Below, piece after piece: positions 1 to 6,653 of a stretch of DNA of 8,539 nucleotides; positions within the stretch are counted from its first letter, which is position 1, and each line of letters begins with the position of its first letter. The stretch is from positions 1 through 8,539 of the forward strand of contig JAJFGT010000211.1 in the NCBI GenBank assembly GCA_021776015.1, in the 5' to 3' direction. A model generated the notes under the pieces. The model was not told where the DNA came from and ran no database searches. It saw nothing but the letters and a program-made list of their open reading frames with translations. The DNA comes from Alphaproteobacteria bacterium (GTDB taxonomy: Bacteria > Pseudomonadota > Alphaproteobacteria > Micavibrionales > Micavibrionaceae). A program made the translations under genes and the position numbers.

Positions 1-59
1 GCATAAAAAGCTGTAACAATAGCACTTACACCTGATCCAAACACATAATAATTAGCCAT
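1..59 (-). CDS. N-terminus of a probable dinucleotide (FAD/NAD)-binding protein, cut by the window edge
   Basis: Reading leftward from an ATG at 59, the frame stays open to the window edge and gives 19 full codons, MANYYVFGSGVSAIVTAFY, then a split Ala codon (GC-). A hydrophobic strand followed by G-S-G-V-S-A fits the GxGxxG/A turn at the start of a Rossmann fold, as found at the very N-terminus of FAD-dependent oxidoreductases and UDP-galactopyranose mutase-like flavoproteins. An AAAGG Shine-Dalgarno-like sequence lies 10 bases before the ATG, and a candidate promoter lies further upstream. The gene diverges from the XRE regulator, so it is a natural candidate target of that regulator; this is inference. 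The fragment is too short to name a family, and FAD is only the more likely of the dinucleotide cofactors. Confidence 0.5.
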   Translation of the reverse strand, partial: MANYYVFGSGVSAIVTAFY

Positions 60-91
60 AACAATAAAACCTTTTATTTAAAAAGTCCTTT

Positions 92-121
92 GTTATATAT
101 AAAAGACACTCCTTAAATCAA
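92..121 (-). promoter_or_regulatory. Candidate promoter for the leftward partial gene
   Basis: On the minus strand TTGATT (plus 116-121, four of six matches to TTGACA) is followed after 16 bases by TATATA (94-99), or after 18 bases by TATAAC (92-97). This would start transcription about 40 bases before the ATG at 59. The region is very AT-rich, so such matches arise easily by chance. Confidence 0.35.
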
Positions 122-136
122 TATTTTTAGTGCATA

Positions 137-142
137 TATAAT
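137..142 (+). promoter_or_regulatory. Candidate -10 box (TATAAT) for the XRE regulator gene
   Basis: A perfect TATAAT sits 22 bases before the regulator's ATG. The best -35 partner (TTAAAT at 113-118, 18-base spacer) matches only three of six positions, so the -35 is weak or absent. TGCA tetramers at 131-134 and 162-165 bracket this box and the start codon. They could be part of an autoregulatory operator but are too short to claim. No Shine-Dalgarno sequence is visible before the ATG. Confidence 0.35.
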
Positions 143-164
143 ATATTTTTAATATACTTCATGC

Positions 165-821
165 ATGACAATCACTATTTCACAAATCAAAGCTGCAAGG
201 GCATTACTTGGATGGAATCAGGAGCAATTAGCAGAAAATTCTGAAATATCAAAACCAGCTTTAGCAAATATTGAACGAGGAAAAACAACGCCAAGACCCA
301 ATACTTTAGCCGCTATTCAATATGCCCTTGAAACAGCAGGTATTGACTTTACAGACGGCCCAGGTGTGCGCTTAGCACGAGATCGTTTAGATGTCAGTAT
401 TTTCCGAGGAAATGATAGTATTTATCGCCTTTGGGATGATATCCTCTCTACATTAAAAGTTGGAGAAGAACGTCTTATTAGCTCTATTGATGAAACAAAG
501 TTTATTGATGTCACCTCTGGGAATTTTCAAAACATGATGGAGAAATATAAAGAAAAAGGGATTAGGGGACGGATACTAAGCTTAAAGGGAGATATAAATT
601 TTGCAGATCCAACTTCGGACTATCGCTGGGTGTCTAAAACCAGATTTTTAGATATCTCCTATTATGTTTACGCTGACAAATATGCCATTTTATTGTGGGA
701 ACCTGTTCCCCGAGTTGTTCTCGTTCAAAATTCTGTTATTGCTGAAAGCTATCGAAATCAATTTAATAGACATTGGGATGAAGCAGAAATTCCAAGACAA
801 TCACATTTTTTAACAGATTAG
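165..821 (+). CDS. XRE-family transcriptional regulator with C-terminal sensor-like domain
   Basis: A 218-residue DNA-binding regulator. Residues 7-58 form a Cro/C1-type helix-turn-helix: helix 2 is about 19-28 (QEQLAENSEI) and the recognition helix about 29-39 (SKPALANIERG). A linker with GPGVRLARD (65-73) is typical of a common alphaproteobacterial XRE group. The C-terminal part (about 75-218) is an alpha/beta domain with IDETKF (108-113), KGIRGRIL (131-138), YYVYADKYAILLW (166-178) and an ending NSVIAESYRNQF..HW. The pattern recalls the phospholipase-D-like effector domain of TrmB-type regulators, but no catalytic HKD motif is present, so a ligand- or partner-binding role is inferred. The ATG at 165 lacks a Shine-Dalgarno sequence, but it is the start that keeps the HTH intact; an ATG at 161 is out of frame. 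It diverges from the partial oxidoreductase-like gene and probably controls it and itself. HTH assignment is firm; the C-terminal assignment is tentative. Confidence 0.88.
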   Translation: MTITISQIKAARALLGWNQEQLAENSEISKPALANIERGKTTPRPNTLAAIQYALETAGIDFTDGPGVRLARDRLDVSIFRGNDSIYRLWDDILSTLKVGEERLISSIDETKFIDVTSGNFQNMMEKYKEKGIRGRILSLKGDINFADPTSDYRWVSKTRFLDISYYVYADKYAILLWEPVPRVVLVQNSVIAESYRNQFNRHWDEAEIPRQSHFLTD

Positions 822-834
822 AAAATCTCTCTTC

Positions 835-2703
835 TTATTCTCTGATATCATCCCAATGTTGAATAACATGACGATATGAGAGAGGCTCACTTGTCTTATA
901 AAGAGGAAGTGGAGCACGAAGGCTTTGGCCGGTATCTCTTCCTAAAGGCTCTATAAATAAATCAAGGTCACAACAAGCTTTTCTTAACGGGACAGGAAAA
1001 CGCTTATATTTGAGAGGGACACTCATTTGAATTCCTCCAAAAGTATTATCAGTGCCTCCAAACACATCTACATTATCTTCATCTGTGCTCGTGATATAAC
1101 CTGTGAGATCAATATCATTTTTAAAGAGGTGAGAAATGGAAATTGTTCCTCCAAAATCACCGCCTAAATAACGCCCTATTTTGCCATGAAACGTTGTCGA
1201 CATATCTGGCATCTCATAATAAGCATTCACATATCCTGTCCAATTGTCATTATTATTTTGTAACTTAAGATTCAAATTGCTTTCTGGATCACGATGATAT
1301 GTTTTCCAACCCTCTATGCCAAATGCATAAGTTTTTCCATAGGGACGATAGAGAGTTTCTCCTCCATATCCTGCATACATTTCCTCTAAATATCCTACAG
1401 ACACATGAGTATGAATATCTTTGAAGCTATAATTTTTAGCCAAATAGGCTCGATCAATACTTAAGGCCTTTTGAGCAAAAAGAACCTCATCTTGCCGTGT
1501 AGGATAAGACGTTATATTTGTGATCGTTTTATTGAACAGATTGTCCTCTATATTTAAACGTAATCCAAATCCTGTGAGAATCCCTAGAGCTGTTTCATTA
1601 ATATTTTCTAGAATAGCGGAGCTCCGAAAAAGTGCTCCTATATCTTCCTCTGCAAGACTTATTTTCTCTTCTAAACGAATACGGATTTTCTGGGGTTTAA
1701 AAAATGTATGTGTTTTTAAATAAGACTCTCTTTCTGGAGTTTTAATTTCAAGAACATTCCAAAGATCTGCGGGTGTGTAAGTAGAGGAATACAACGCTCG
1801 TTCTGGTAAAAGATACTGTGCACTTGTTAGTCCCATATATCTTGGAGAATAATCTGTTTTATCTCCTTTACGGATGACCCTAGGAGTATTCTTTTTCCAT
1901 GGTTTTGTTGCAGTTTTTTTAAGAGATTCATCAAATATTAGACGCGCCATAATTTTTTCTCCTCCCACGAAAGCTCCATGAAAAGACATATGCTCAAAAA
2001 TATTGACTGTTGCCCCTACACTCCATGGATGAGGAGCATTAAATCCTGTTACAAGATTTTGTTCAATTTCATAGCGATCCGCGCTCCAATCTGCATTCAA
2101 CTTCAAAGGCGCCCAAGGTGTCTGATAAGACACCCCGCCAAAAAAACCAACGTCAGAACCTGTAAACCAATGATCAGGACTATTATCATCTTCGCTATCT
2201 ATCGGGCGCTCTTCATCAAAATGGGAAGATATGGCTGTCAGAGGATTTTTGATATGGGCAGCATTCCCTAATTTTCCCCAAGCCATTCCTCCTGAAAAAT
2301 CTAGAGATTTATAGCGTTTAGAGAGGACAATATACTCACTTGCAAGACGACTCTGTCCTAAAGCACTCTGCATTCCAAGTGTTACTTCAGGTCTATATTC
2401 GCCCTCTTTTATTAAACGAAGTTTCAAATCAAGAGCGGGATAGAGCCTTTCTGCATTTTCCAAAAGACTTGAAATTTGAGCTGTTTGCTGGAGTTCTACA
2501 TACAAAGAATCTGTGAACTGCATCCCAACACTTGTGTGTAAAAAAGGATCTAGAGTCTCAAGCTTAAAAACCATATGCCCTTGAGGATATATGCGAGCCG
2601 TAGGGACAGTGCTTAACTCTTCCTGTGCTTGAGCCATCTTCTGCCCCATTAAGGGCACACAGAGGAGCGCTAAAGCTGTAAGTCTCCATAGAAAACGTGA
2701 CAT
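835..2703 (-). CDS. yjbH: YjbH-like exopolysaccharide-associated outer-membrane protein
   Basis: A 622-residue exported protein. Residues 1-26 are a signal peptide (Arg-containing n-region, hydrophobic LTALALLCVPLMG core, AQA|QE cleavage site). Cys15 is not in a proper lipobox, so a lipoprotein is unlikely. The mature part begins with VPTARIYPQG (33-42) and continues with the charged-then-beta pattern of the YjbH/WbfB family: LYPALDLKLRLIKE (87-100), SEYIVLSKRY (122-131), a GGMAWGKLG block (138-146) and FFGGVSYQTPW (187-197). Repeated alternating aromatic/polar strands run to the end, which suggests an outer-membrane beta-barrel. YjbH belongs to the E. coli yjbEFGH exopolysaccharide operon, but no yjbE, F or G neighbours are visible here, so this is a stand-alone copy. 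At 622 residues it is somewhat shorter than the E. coli protein as I recall it. The start is chosen because it begins the signal peptide, although no Shine-Dalgarno sequence precedes it. It converges on the regulator with 13 bp between stops. Confidence 0.8.
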   Translation of the reverse strand: MSRFLWRLTALALLCVPLMGQKMAQAQEELSTVPTARIYPQGHMVFKLETLDPFLHTSVGMQFTDSLYVELQQTAQISSLLENAERLYPALDLKLRLIKEGEYRPEVTLGMQSALGQSRLASEYIVLSKRYKSLDFSGGMAWGKLGNAAHIKNPLTAISSHFDEERPIDSEDDNSPDHWFTGSDVGFFGGVSYQTPWAPLKLNADWSADRYEIEQNLVTGFNAPHPWSVGATVNIFEHMSFHGAFVGGEKIMARLIFDESLKKTATKPWKKNTPRVIRKGDKTDYSPRYMGLTSAQYLLPERALYSSTYTPADLWNVLEIKTPERESYLKTHTFFKPQKIRIRLEEKISLAEEDIGALFRSSAILENINETALGILTGFGLRLNIEDNLFNKTITNITSYPTRQDEVLFAQKALSIDRAYLAKNYSFKDIHTHVSVGYLEEMYAGYGGETLYRPYGKTYAFGIEGWKTYHRDPESNLNLKLQNNNDNWTGYVNAYYEMPDMSTTFHGKIGRYLGGDFGGTISISHLFKNDIDLTGYITSTDEDNVDVFGGTDNTFGGIQMSVPLKYKRFPVPLRKACCDLDLFIEPLGRDTGQSLRAPLPLYKTSEPLSYRHVIQHWDDIRE

Positions 2704-2712
2704 AGTAAGGAA

Positions 2713-2735
2713 CTATCTGTTGTATGTGTAGATAG
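2713..2735. repeat. Inverted repeat just upstream of the yjbH-like start codon
   Basis: CTATCT (2713-2718) and AGATAG (2730-2735) form perfect 6-bp arms around an 11-base spacer, starting 9 bases before the yjbH-like ATG. In RNA this would be a hairpin in the 5' leader next to the start codon, which has no visible Shine-Dalgarno sequence. It may equally be an operator or chance. Confidence 0.3.
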
Positions 2736-2747
2736 CCAGTATTCATT

Positions 2748-2765
2748 TTTTATCATGAGATAAAA
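2748..2765. repeat. Perfect inverted repeat TTTTATC-atga-GATAAAA
   Basis: Seven-base arms (2748-2754 and 2759-2765) flank a 4-base centre in the gap between the yjbH-like gene and the small divergent gene. The 18-bp AT-rich dyad is of a size often bound by dimeric repressors. A TTGAAT (plus 2782-2787) with a poor -10 (TATCTC) 17 bases further on is the best minus-strand promoter reading here; the -10 would fall inside the dyad. No regulator can be named. Confidence 0.35.
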
Positions 2766-2819
2766 GAGGGCTCTTGAAAATTCAATAAGTTATACACCTA
2801 TACATCTTGATTCATAAAA

Positions 2820-2874
2820 ATGATTATGATAGCTATATTAAGATTACATATATAATAAATGGCATTATCATCAT
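2820..2874. promoter_or_regulatory. Imperfect inverted repeat flanking the -10 box of the small gene
   Basis: ATGATTATGAT (2820-2830) and, on the other strand, ATGATGATAAT (plus 2864-2874) agree at 9 of 11 positions. Their centres are 44 bases apart, close to four helical turns, and they bracket the TATAAT at 2851-2856; the right arm runs into the ATG at 2873. The arms loosely resemble ATGATAAT-rich Fur-type half sites, but I would not assign them to Fur. A paired operator is an inference in an AT-rich region. Confidence 0.25.
2851..2856 (+). promoter_or_regulatory. Candidate -10 box (TATAAT) for the small orphan gene
   Basis: A perfect TATAAT ends 16 bases before the ATG at 2873, so transcription would begin roughly 10 bases before that codon and leave almost no leader. 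No convincing -35 is found at 16-18 bases. The 11-base context CATATATAATA is identical to that around the regulator's -10 (133-143). Confidence 0.35.
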
Positions 2875-3160
2875 GAGCACTCTTATTGACAATTTTACAA
2901 TAGTTACACTCCCATCAAACCTTCTTATCAGTAAAAAAGTATCCAATATGATTTCGGCTCTCAAAAAAATTGGAGAGGGCAATAAAAAGATCCAAGGAAC
3001 GGATAGGGAATCTCTCACTTTTCTTCAAAATAGAGCTTTAGCTATGATAAAGGAGACACTCCCAGAAGGCGCTAGTAGAAATCATAATTATCATAGAGAT
3101 CTTTGTGAAGCTATGACATCAGCTCAAAGCCAGATAGAGCGTAGACTTAAAACCTCCTAA
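2873..3160 (+). CDS. Small hypothetical protein (about 95 residues), unrecognised
   Basis: I do not recognise this protein. From the ATG at 2873 it has 95 residues, without signal peptide or membrane segment. It is polar and probably mostly helical: KKVSNMISALKKIGEGNKK and an amphipathic tail, CEAMTSAQSQIERRLKTS, surround a middle with TDRESLTFLQNRALAMIKE. It is a probable small cytoplasmic protein. A TTG at 2807 would add 22 residues, but that extension is Ile/Tyr-rich, crosses the TATAAT and has no ribosome binding site, so I prefer the ATG, although it too lacks a Shine-Dalgarno sequence. The frame stops 2 bp before the tadC stop and diverges from the yjbH-like gene; such neat packing favours a real gene. 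Nothing in the sequence ties it to the pilus genes. Confidence 0.55.
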   Translation: MSTLIDNFTIVTLPSNLLISKKVSNMISALKKIGEGNKKIQGTDRESLTFLQNRALAMIKETLPEGASRNHNYHRDLCEAMTSAQSQIERRLKTS

Positions 3161-3162
3161 AG

Positions 3163-4095
3163 CTACATCCCTGCTTGTTTTGCCTGCATCACAGCAGGAG
3201 AGAGAATGACAACGAAAAGAACAGGAAGGAAGAAAAGAATCATTGGAACCGTAAGTTTTGGAGGCAATGATGCTGCTTTTTGTTCTGCTGCAGCCATCCT
3301 TTCAGATCGAAGCTCATCAGAAATCACAGTCATTGCCTGAGATACAGATGTTCCATATTTTTCTGCTTGAATCATAGCCGTGGCAAAAGAGCGCGCCGAG
3401 CCGCTTCCAACACGCCGAGCAAAATCTTGTAGGGCAGCGCGCCGATCATTTAATAATCCCATCTCAGCAGATAAAATTCCAAGCTCTTCTGCGAGAGTCT
3501 CCGAGTGATCTGCAATTTCATCTGCAATTCTGTTAATAGTTTGCTCAAGCCCTATCCCTCCTTGTACACAAATTAACATCATATCCAATGCATCAGGAAA
3601 GGCATGACTGATTTCCTGTTGTCTTTTTTGAATATAATTTTTAATCAGTAACTTAGGAATAAAGAACCCACATCCTCCCATAAGCAAGGCTGCAAAGAAA
3701 ACCTGAGAACCAGAAAAATCTTTTTCACCTTTAAGCATCACAAGGCTTGTCAGTAACATTAAAATAGTAGGAAGAACAATTCTTGCCACTAGAAAATAAA
3801 GGGGCGCTTTTGGATCTCTAATTCCTGCTTGAAGCATAGAATCACGAAGCTTTTCTCCATAGGTTCCAAATAGTTTTTGAATCTTGTAAAATGAAGCAAA
3901 TGACTCTTTTGCAGATAGATTTGTAGGGCGACCTAAGTTCTCTTTTGTCGTCTCAAAAAGTGCTTTTCTCTTTTTTTCAATGACAGACTTATAACGATCC
4001 TTCTTTTCTTGACGATTCAGAAAAGGAAGAGCCACGGCAACAAAAGAGGCTGCCGCTGCTAGCGCACTTAATATAATAATCAGTGTTTCTCCCAT
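3163..4095 (-). CDS. tadC: TadC, inner-membrane platform protein of the Tad/type IVc pilus
   Basis: A 310-residue polytopic membrane protein. It has an N-terminal membrane segment (about 3-26), a basic cytoplasmic region, two further segments (about 99-120 and 130-150), a GspF/T2SSF-type domain (about 166-292, beginning HAFPDALDMMLICVQGG) and a last hydrophobic segment (281-300). TadB and TadC form the platform that couples the CpaF motor to Flp pilin assembly. Motifs AEEL.IL.AEM.LL.DRR.AL..FARR and ATAMIQAEKYGTSVSQAM are typical of TadC. The longer frame opens with TTG at 4107, but the ATG at 4095 is better: GAGGG lies 5 bases before it, while nothing suitable precedes the TTG. It is the last gene of the cluster in the window. 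No terminator hairpin is evident downstream, where the small convergent gene ends 2 bp away. Confidence 0.93.
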   Translation of the reverse strand: MGETLIIILSALAAAASFVAVALPFLNRQEKKDRYKSVIEKKRKALFETTKENLGRPTNLSAKESFASFYKIQKLFGTYGEKLRDSMLQAGIRDPKAPLYFLVARIVLPTILMLLTSLVMLKGEKDFSGSQVFFAALLMGGCGFFIPKLLIKNYIQKRQQEISHAFPDALDMMLICVQGGIGLEQTINRIADEIADHSETLAEELGILSAEMGLLNDRRAALQDFARRVGSGSARSFATAMIQAEKYGTSVSQAMTVISDELRSERMAAAEQKAASLPPKLTVPMILFFLPVLFVVILSPAVMQAKQAGM

Positions 4096-4100
4096 TTTAG

Positions 4101-4105
4101 CCCTC
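4101..4105 (-). promoter_or_regulatory. tadC ribosome binding site overlapping the tadB stop codon
   Basis: The minus strand reads TTTGAGGGCTAAAATG. GAGGG shares its first two bases with the TGA stop of tadB and lies 5 bases before the tadC ATG. This fixes the tadC start at 4095 and implies translational coupling of the two partner proteins. Confidence 0.75.
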
Positions 4106-5087
4106 AAACCCTAAAGTTAATCATTTGTCTCATAACAAGGACACCAAGTGACATCCAAACAGCACAACCCATTAATAAATTTTTTCCTGTGGCTGTTATA
4201 AAAAGTAACAAGATATAATCCCTATTCACAAAATAGAGAGCCATGGCAACAAAGACAGGCAAAGAGGCAATAATCCCTGCTGAAGCTTTAGCTTCAGCAG
4301 ATAAAGCGTCTACTTTTCGTTTTAATCGAAAACGAGCACGAATAACGGTCGCCAAATTTTGAAGAATTTCCGAGAGGCTTGATCCTGTCTGTTGTTGAAT
4401 AGAAATTCCTGTCGCAAACATTTGCACTTCTGGTAGAGGAACACGTTCTGCGACACCGAGTACAGCCTCACCTAGGGGAATACCCACTTTTTGTTCATCA
4501 TAAACGCGTTGCATTTCTTCACTGACAGGCCCTTCAAATTCACGTGCAACCATAGAAATAGCTTCTCCAATTGGCATTCCTGCCTTTAAAAGGCGCATCA
4601 TAGACTCCAGAGCATCAGGAAATTCCTTTAAGAATTTTTTCTGACGTCGCTTAACCATAAATTTCAAGATAAAGCGAGGCACTCCCAAATAGAGTGTGAC
4701 AGCAATCAGGATCAATTTGAAACCAGCGACTCCCCACATAAACTTAATTAAAACTGTAGAAACAGTTCCAAAAACAAACGCAATAAGCCAAAACTTTAGT
4801 GGGGAGGTATATAAAAAACCTGCCTGTTTCAGAAGATCCTTAACACTCCCTCTCTTTTCTTTTCTTTTATCAGGATCGGTTTCCTTTAATTTTTTAGCCA
4901 TTTCAGATCGCCTTTTATCACGATCTAATCTTGATCCAATGCCATCTCCTGATTTAGCCTGACCAGAAATCACAGAGAAAGAACGATCACGCCTTGATCT
5001 GTTTTTATTATTGATTAAATAAAAAATAATTCCAGATCCAAGACATATCACAATTGCCACAAGGGAAAAAAGTTGAATTGAACCCAT
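4104..5087 (-). CDS. tadB: TadB, inner-membrane platform protein of the Tad/type IVc pilus
   Basis: A 327-residue membrane protein paired with TadC. Residues 3-25 are a first membrane segment, then a very basic cytoplasmic stretch (about 28-80, rich in R, K, D and E), then membrane segments at about 96-117 and 121-140. The T2SSF domain follows (about 155-285: KEFPDALESMMRLLKAG, GPVSEEM, GIPLGEAV, FATGISIQQQTGSSLSEIL), with C-terminal segments at about 270-288 and 305-322. QQQTGSSLSEIL and LSAEAKASAGIIASLP are strong TadB signatures. The ATG overlaps the cpaF stop by one base (TGATG), and a GAGG lies about 11 bases upstream, so translation is probably coupled to cpaF. The length is normal for the family. 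Confidence 0.95.
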   Translation of the reverse strand: MGSIQLFSLVAIVICLGSGIIFYLINNKNRSRRDRSFSVISGQAKSGDGIGSRLDRDKRRSEMAKKLKETDPDKRKEKRGSVKDLLKQAGFLYTSPLKFWLIAFVFGTVSTVLIKFMWGVAGFKLILIAVTLYLGVPRFILKFMVKRRQKKFLKEFPDALESMMRLLKAGMPIGEAISMVAREFEGPVSEEMQRVYDEQKVGIPLGEAVLGVAERVPLPEVQMFATGISIQQQTGSSLSEILQNLATVIRARFRLKRKVDALSAEAKASAGIIASLPVFVAMALYFVNRDYILLLFITATGKNLLMGCAVWMSLGVLVMRQMINFRV

Positions 5088-6643
5088 CAGCCGTATGCCT
5101 CTTCCATTGCATCCAAAACAAGTTTTTCGACCCCAAACATTCGTGCGTTATCAAAAAACTTAGGGCGTAAACCTGTAGAACGTTGCTCTGTAATCAACAT
5201 ACCATCTTCATCTTCACCAACAATATCCAGAACAAAAAGATCTTGCATTGTTACAACATCTCCCTCCATTCCTGTGATTTCAGAAATATGTGTCACTTTC
5301 CGTGAACCATCTCGTAACCGCTGAACTTGAATAATAACATTCACAGCGGCCGCAATTTGTTCTCGAACAGCCTGAACGGGAATATTCAAACTTCCCATTG
5401 CGATCATATTTTCCATACGAGAAAGGGCTTCACGAGGATTATTGGCATGAACAGTTCCCATTGAACCATCATGCCCTGTATTCATTGCTTGTAGGAGGTC
5501 AAAAGCTTCAGGTCCTCGTACCTCTCCTACAATAATGCGTTCAGGGCGCATCCGTAGGCAGTTTTTAACGAGGTCTCGCATTGTAACTTCTCCCACACCT
5601 TCAATATTAGGAGGACGTGTTTCTAAGCGTACAACATGGGGTTGTTGAAGTTGGAGTTCACAAGCATCTTCACAGGTAATTACTCGTTCTCCTTTTTCAA
5701 TATAACGCGTAAGAGCGTTCAGCATAGTGGTTTTTCCAGACCCTGTTCCTCCAGAAACCAAAATATTCACACGACATCGTCCAATTGCCATAATTAATTT
5801 TGCACAGCTAGGAGTCATTGCTTTAAACTCAAGAAGCTTTTCAAGAGTTAATTTATCTTTTGTAAATTTACGAATTGTCATGCATGCCCCGTCAACAGCT
5901 AATGGCGGTATAATAACATTCACACGGCTTCCATCTGGAAGACGCGCGTCACAGATAGGAGAAGACTCATCAACACGTCGTCCTATAGCACCAACGATAC
6001 GCTGACAAATTGTAATGAGGTGCTGGTTATCTCGAAAATGTATGTTTTCTCTTTTGATCTTACCCCCTTCTTCAACATAAATGGTCTCGGGGCCGTTGAT
6101 CATAATATCTGCAATGCCGTCACGTTCAAGAAGGGCTTCTAACGGACCATATCCCAACATATCATTGGCGCATTCCTTAGAAATCTCTGCAAGCTCTGCT
6201 TGTGTGATATCAATATTTCGGAAACGAGAAATCTCTTCAACAGCGGACAAAACCTCTTCACGAGATGTTTTCTGATCCATGCGCACCAATGCCTGCAAGT
6301 CTATTCCATCTCGCAAGTCTGCCCAAATTCTCTTCCGTGCTCTCTGAAGGCGAAGAATAGCAAGAGAATCTTCGTCATCTTGAGTTGTAACATCTTCAGA
6401 CTCATTCTCTTCATCTCCAAAGATATCATCACCTTTCATTGATTTTGTGATTTTTGGCTTTGGCTCGAATTTTGGTTCTTTGTTGTTTGACTCTATGGAA
6501 GGTGTTTTTTTTACACGCTCTTCTGTGACAGATTCCTCAGGGCTGCCAAAGGATGAAATATCATCTTTTTGTGTTAAATTGGGCTTTTCATTTTTTTTTG
6601 GAGAAGAGGCTGAAGAAGCACCTGCTGGTTTTTTACCAAACAT
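5087..6643 (-). CDS. cpaF: CpaF/TadA, secretion ATPase of the Tad pilus
   Basis: The hexameric cytoplasmic ATPase that powers type IVc pilus assembly (in Caulobacter also retraction). From the ATG at 6643 it has 518 residues. A low-complexity Lys/Glu/Ser/Pro region (about 5-95) is followed by the N-terminal domain (about 100-260, with GYGPLEALL at 164-172 and [10 protein letters not shown] at 233-242). The RecA-like core follows: Walker A GGTGSGKT (298-305), acidic box TCEDACEL (323-330), Walker B region [11 protein letters not shown] (370-380) and His box [13 protein letters not shown] (390-402). All catalytic motifs look intact. A longer frame starts with TTG at 6733, but that would overlap cpaE by 83 bases and add residues unlike the family. 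TAAGG, overlapping the cpaE stop, lies 5 bases before the ATG at 6643 and decides the start. MFGKK is also a typical CpaF beginning. Confidence 0.96.
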   Translation of the reverse strand: MFGKKPAGASSASSPKKNEKPNLTQKDDISSFGSPEESVTEERVKKTPSIESNNKEPKFEPKPKITKSMKGDDIFGDEENESEDVTTQDDEDSLAILRLQRARKRIWADLRDGIDLQALVRMDQKTSREEVLSAVEEISRFRNIDITQAELAEISKECANDMLGYGPLEALLERDGIADIMINGPETIYVEEGGKIKRENIHFRDNQHLITICQRIVGAIGRRVDESSPICDARLPDGSRVNVIIPPLAVDGACMTIRKFTKDKLTLEKLLEFKAMTPSCAKLIMAIGRCRVNILVSGGTGSGKTTMLNALTRYIEKGERVITCEDACELQLQQPHVVRLETRPPNIEGVGEVTMRDLVKNCLRMRPERIIVGEVRGPEAFDLLQAMNTGHDGSMGTVHANNPREALSRMENMIAMGSLNIPVQAVREQIAAAVNVIIQVQRLRDGSRKVTHISEITGMEGDVVTMQDLFVLDIVGEDEDGMLITEQRSTGLRPKFFDNARMFGVEKLVLDAMEEAYG

Positions 6644-6648
6644 TTGGA

Positions 6649-6653
6649 CCTTA
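6649..6653 (-). promoter_or_regulatory. cpaF ribosome binding site overlapping the cpaE stop codon
   Basis: The minus strand reads TAAGGTCCAAATG. The cpaE stop TAA forms the beginning of the TAAGG Shine-Dalgarno sequence, 5 bases before the cpaF ATG. This settles the cpaF start and repeats the stop/Shine-Dalgarno overlap seen at tadB/tadC. Confidence 0.7.

Noticed and set aside
811..840. Possible terminator between the regulator and the yjbH-like gene (AGATT-agaa-AATCT)
   Set aside because: The stem is only 5 bp and AT-rich, and no T-run follows on either strand.
1520..2271. Plus-strand open frames (67 and 97 codons) opposite the yjbH-like gene
   Set aside because: They are antisense to a long frame with a signal peptide and family motifs; the compositions look like reverse-complement artefacts.
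2564..2746. 60-codon minus-strand frame starting upstream of the yjbH-like gene
   Set aside because: It overlaps the signal peptide region of yjbH in another frame and has no domain or ribosome binding site; a leader peptide role cannot be supported.
2833..3018. 61-codon minus-strand hydrophobic frame opposite the small orphan gene
   Set aside because: It could pass for a small membrane protein, but it is antisense to a better-placed frame whose end fits the convergent junction, and no ribosome binding site supports it.
3170..3201. CCTGC/GCAGG pair near the tadC 3' end
   Set aside because: It lies within tadC coding sequence with a long loop and no T-run downstream, so a terminator is not supported.
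4696..4962. Plus-strand open frame of 88 codons inside tadB
   Set aside because: It is fully antisense to a well-supported TadB coding region, with no ribosome binding site and no recognisable domain.
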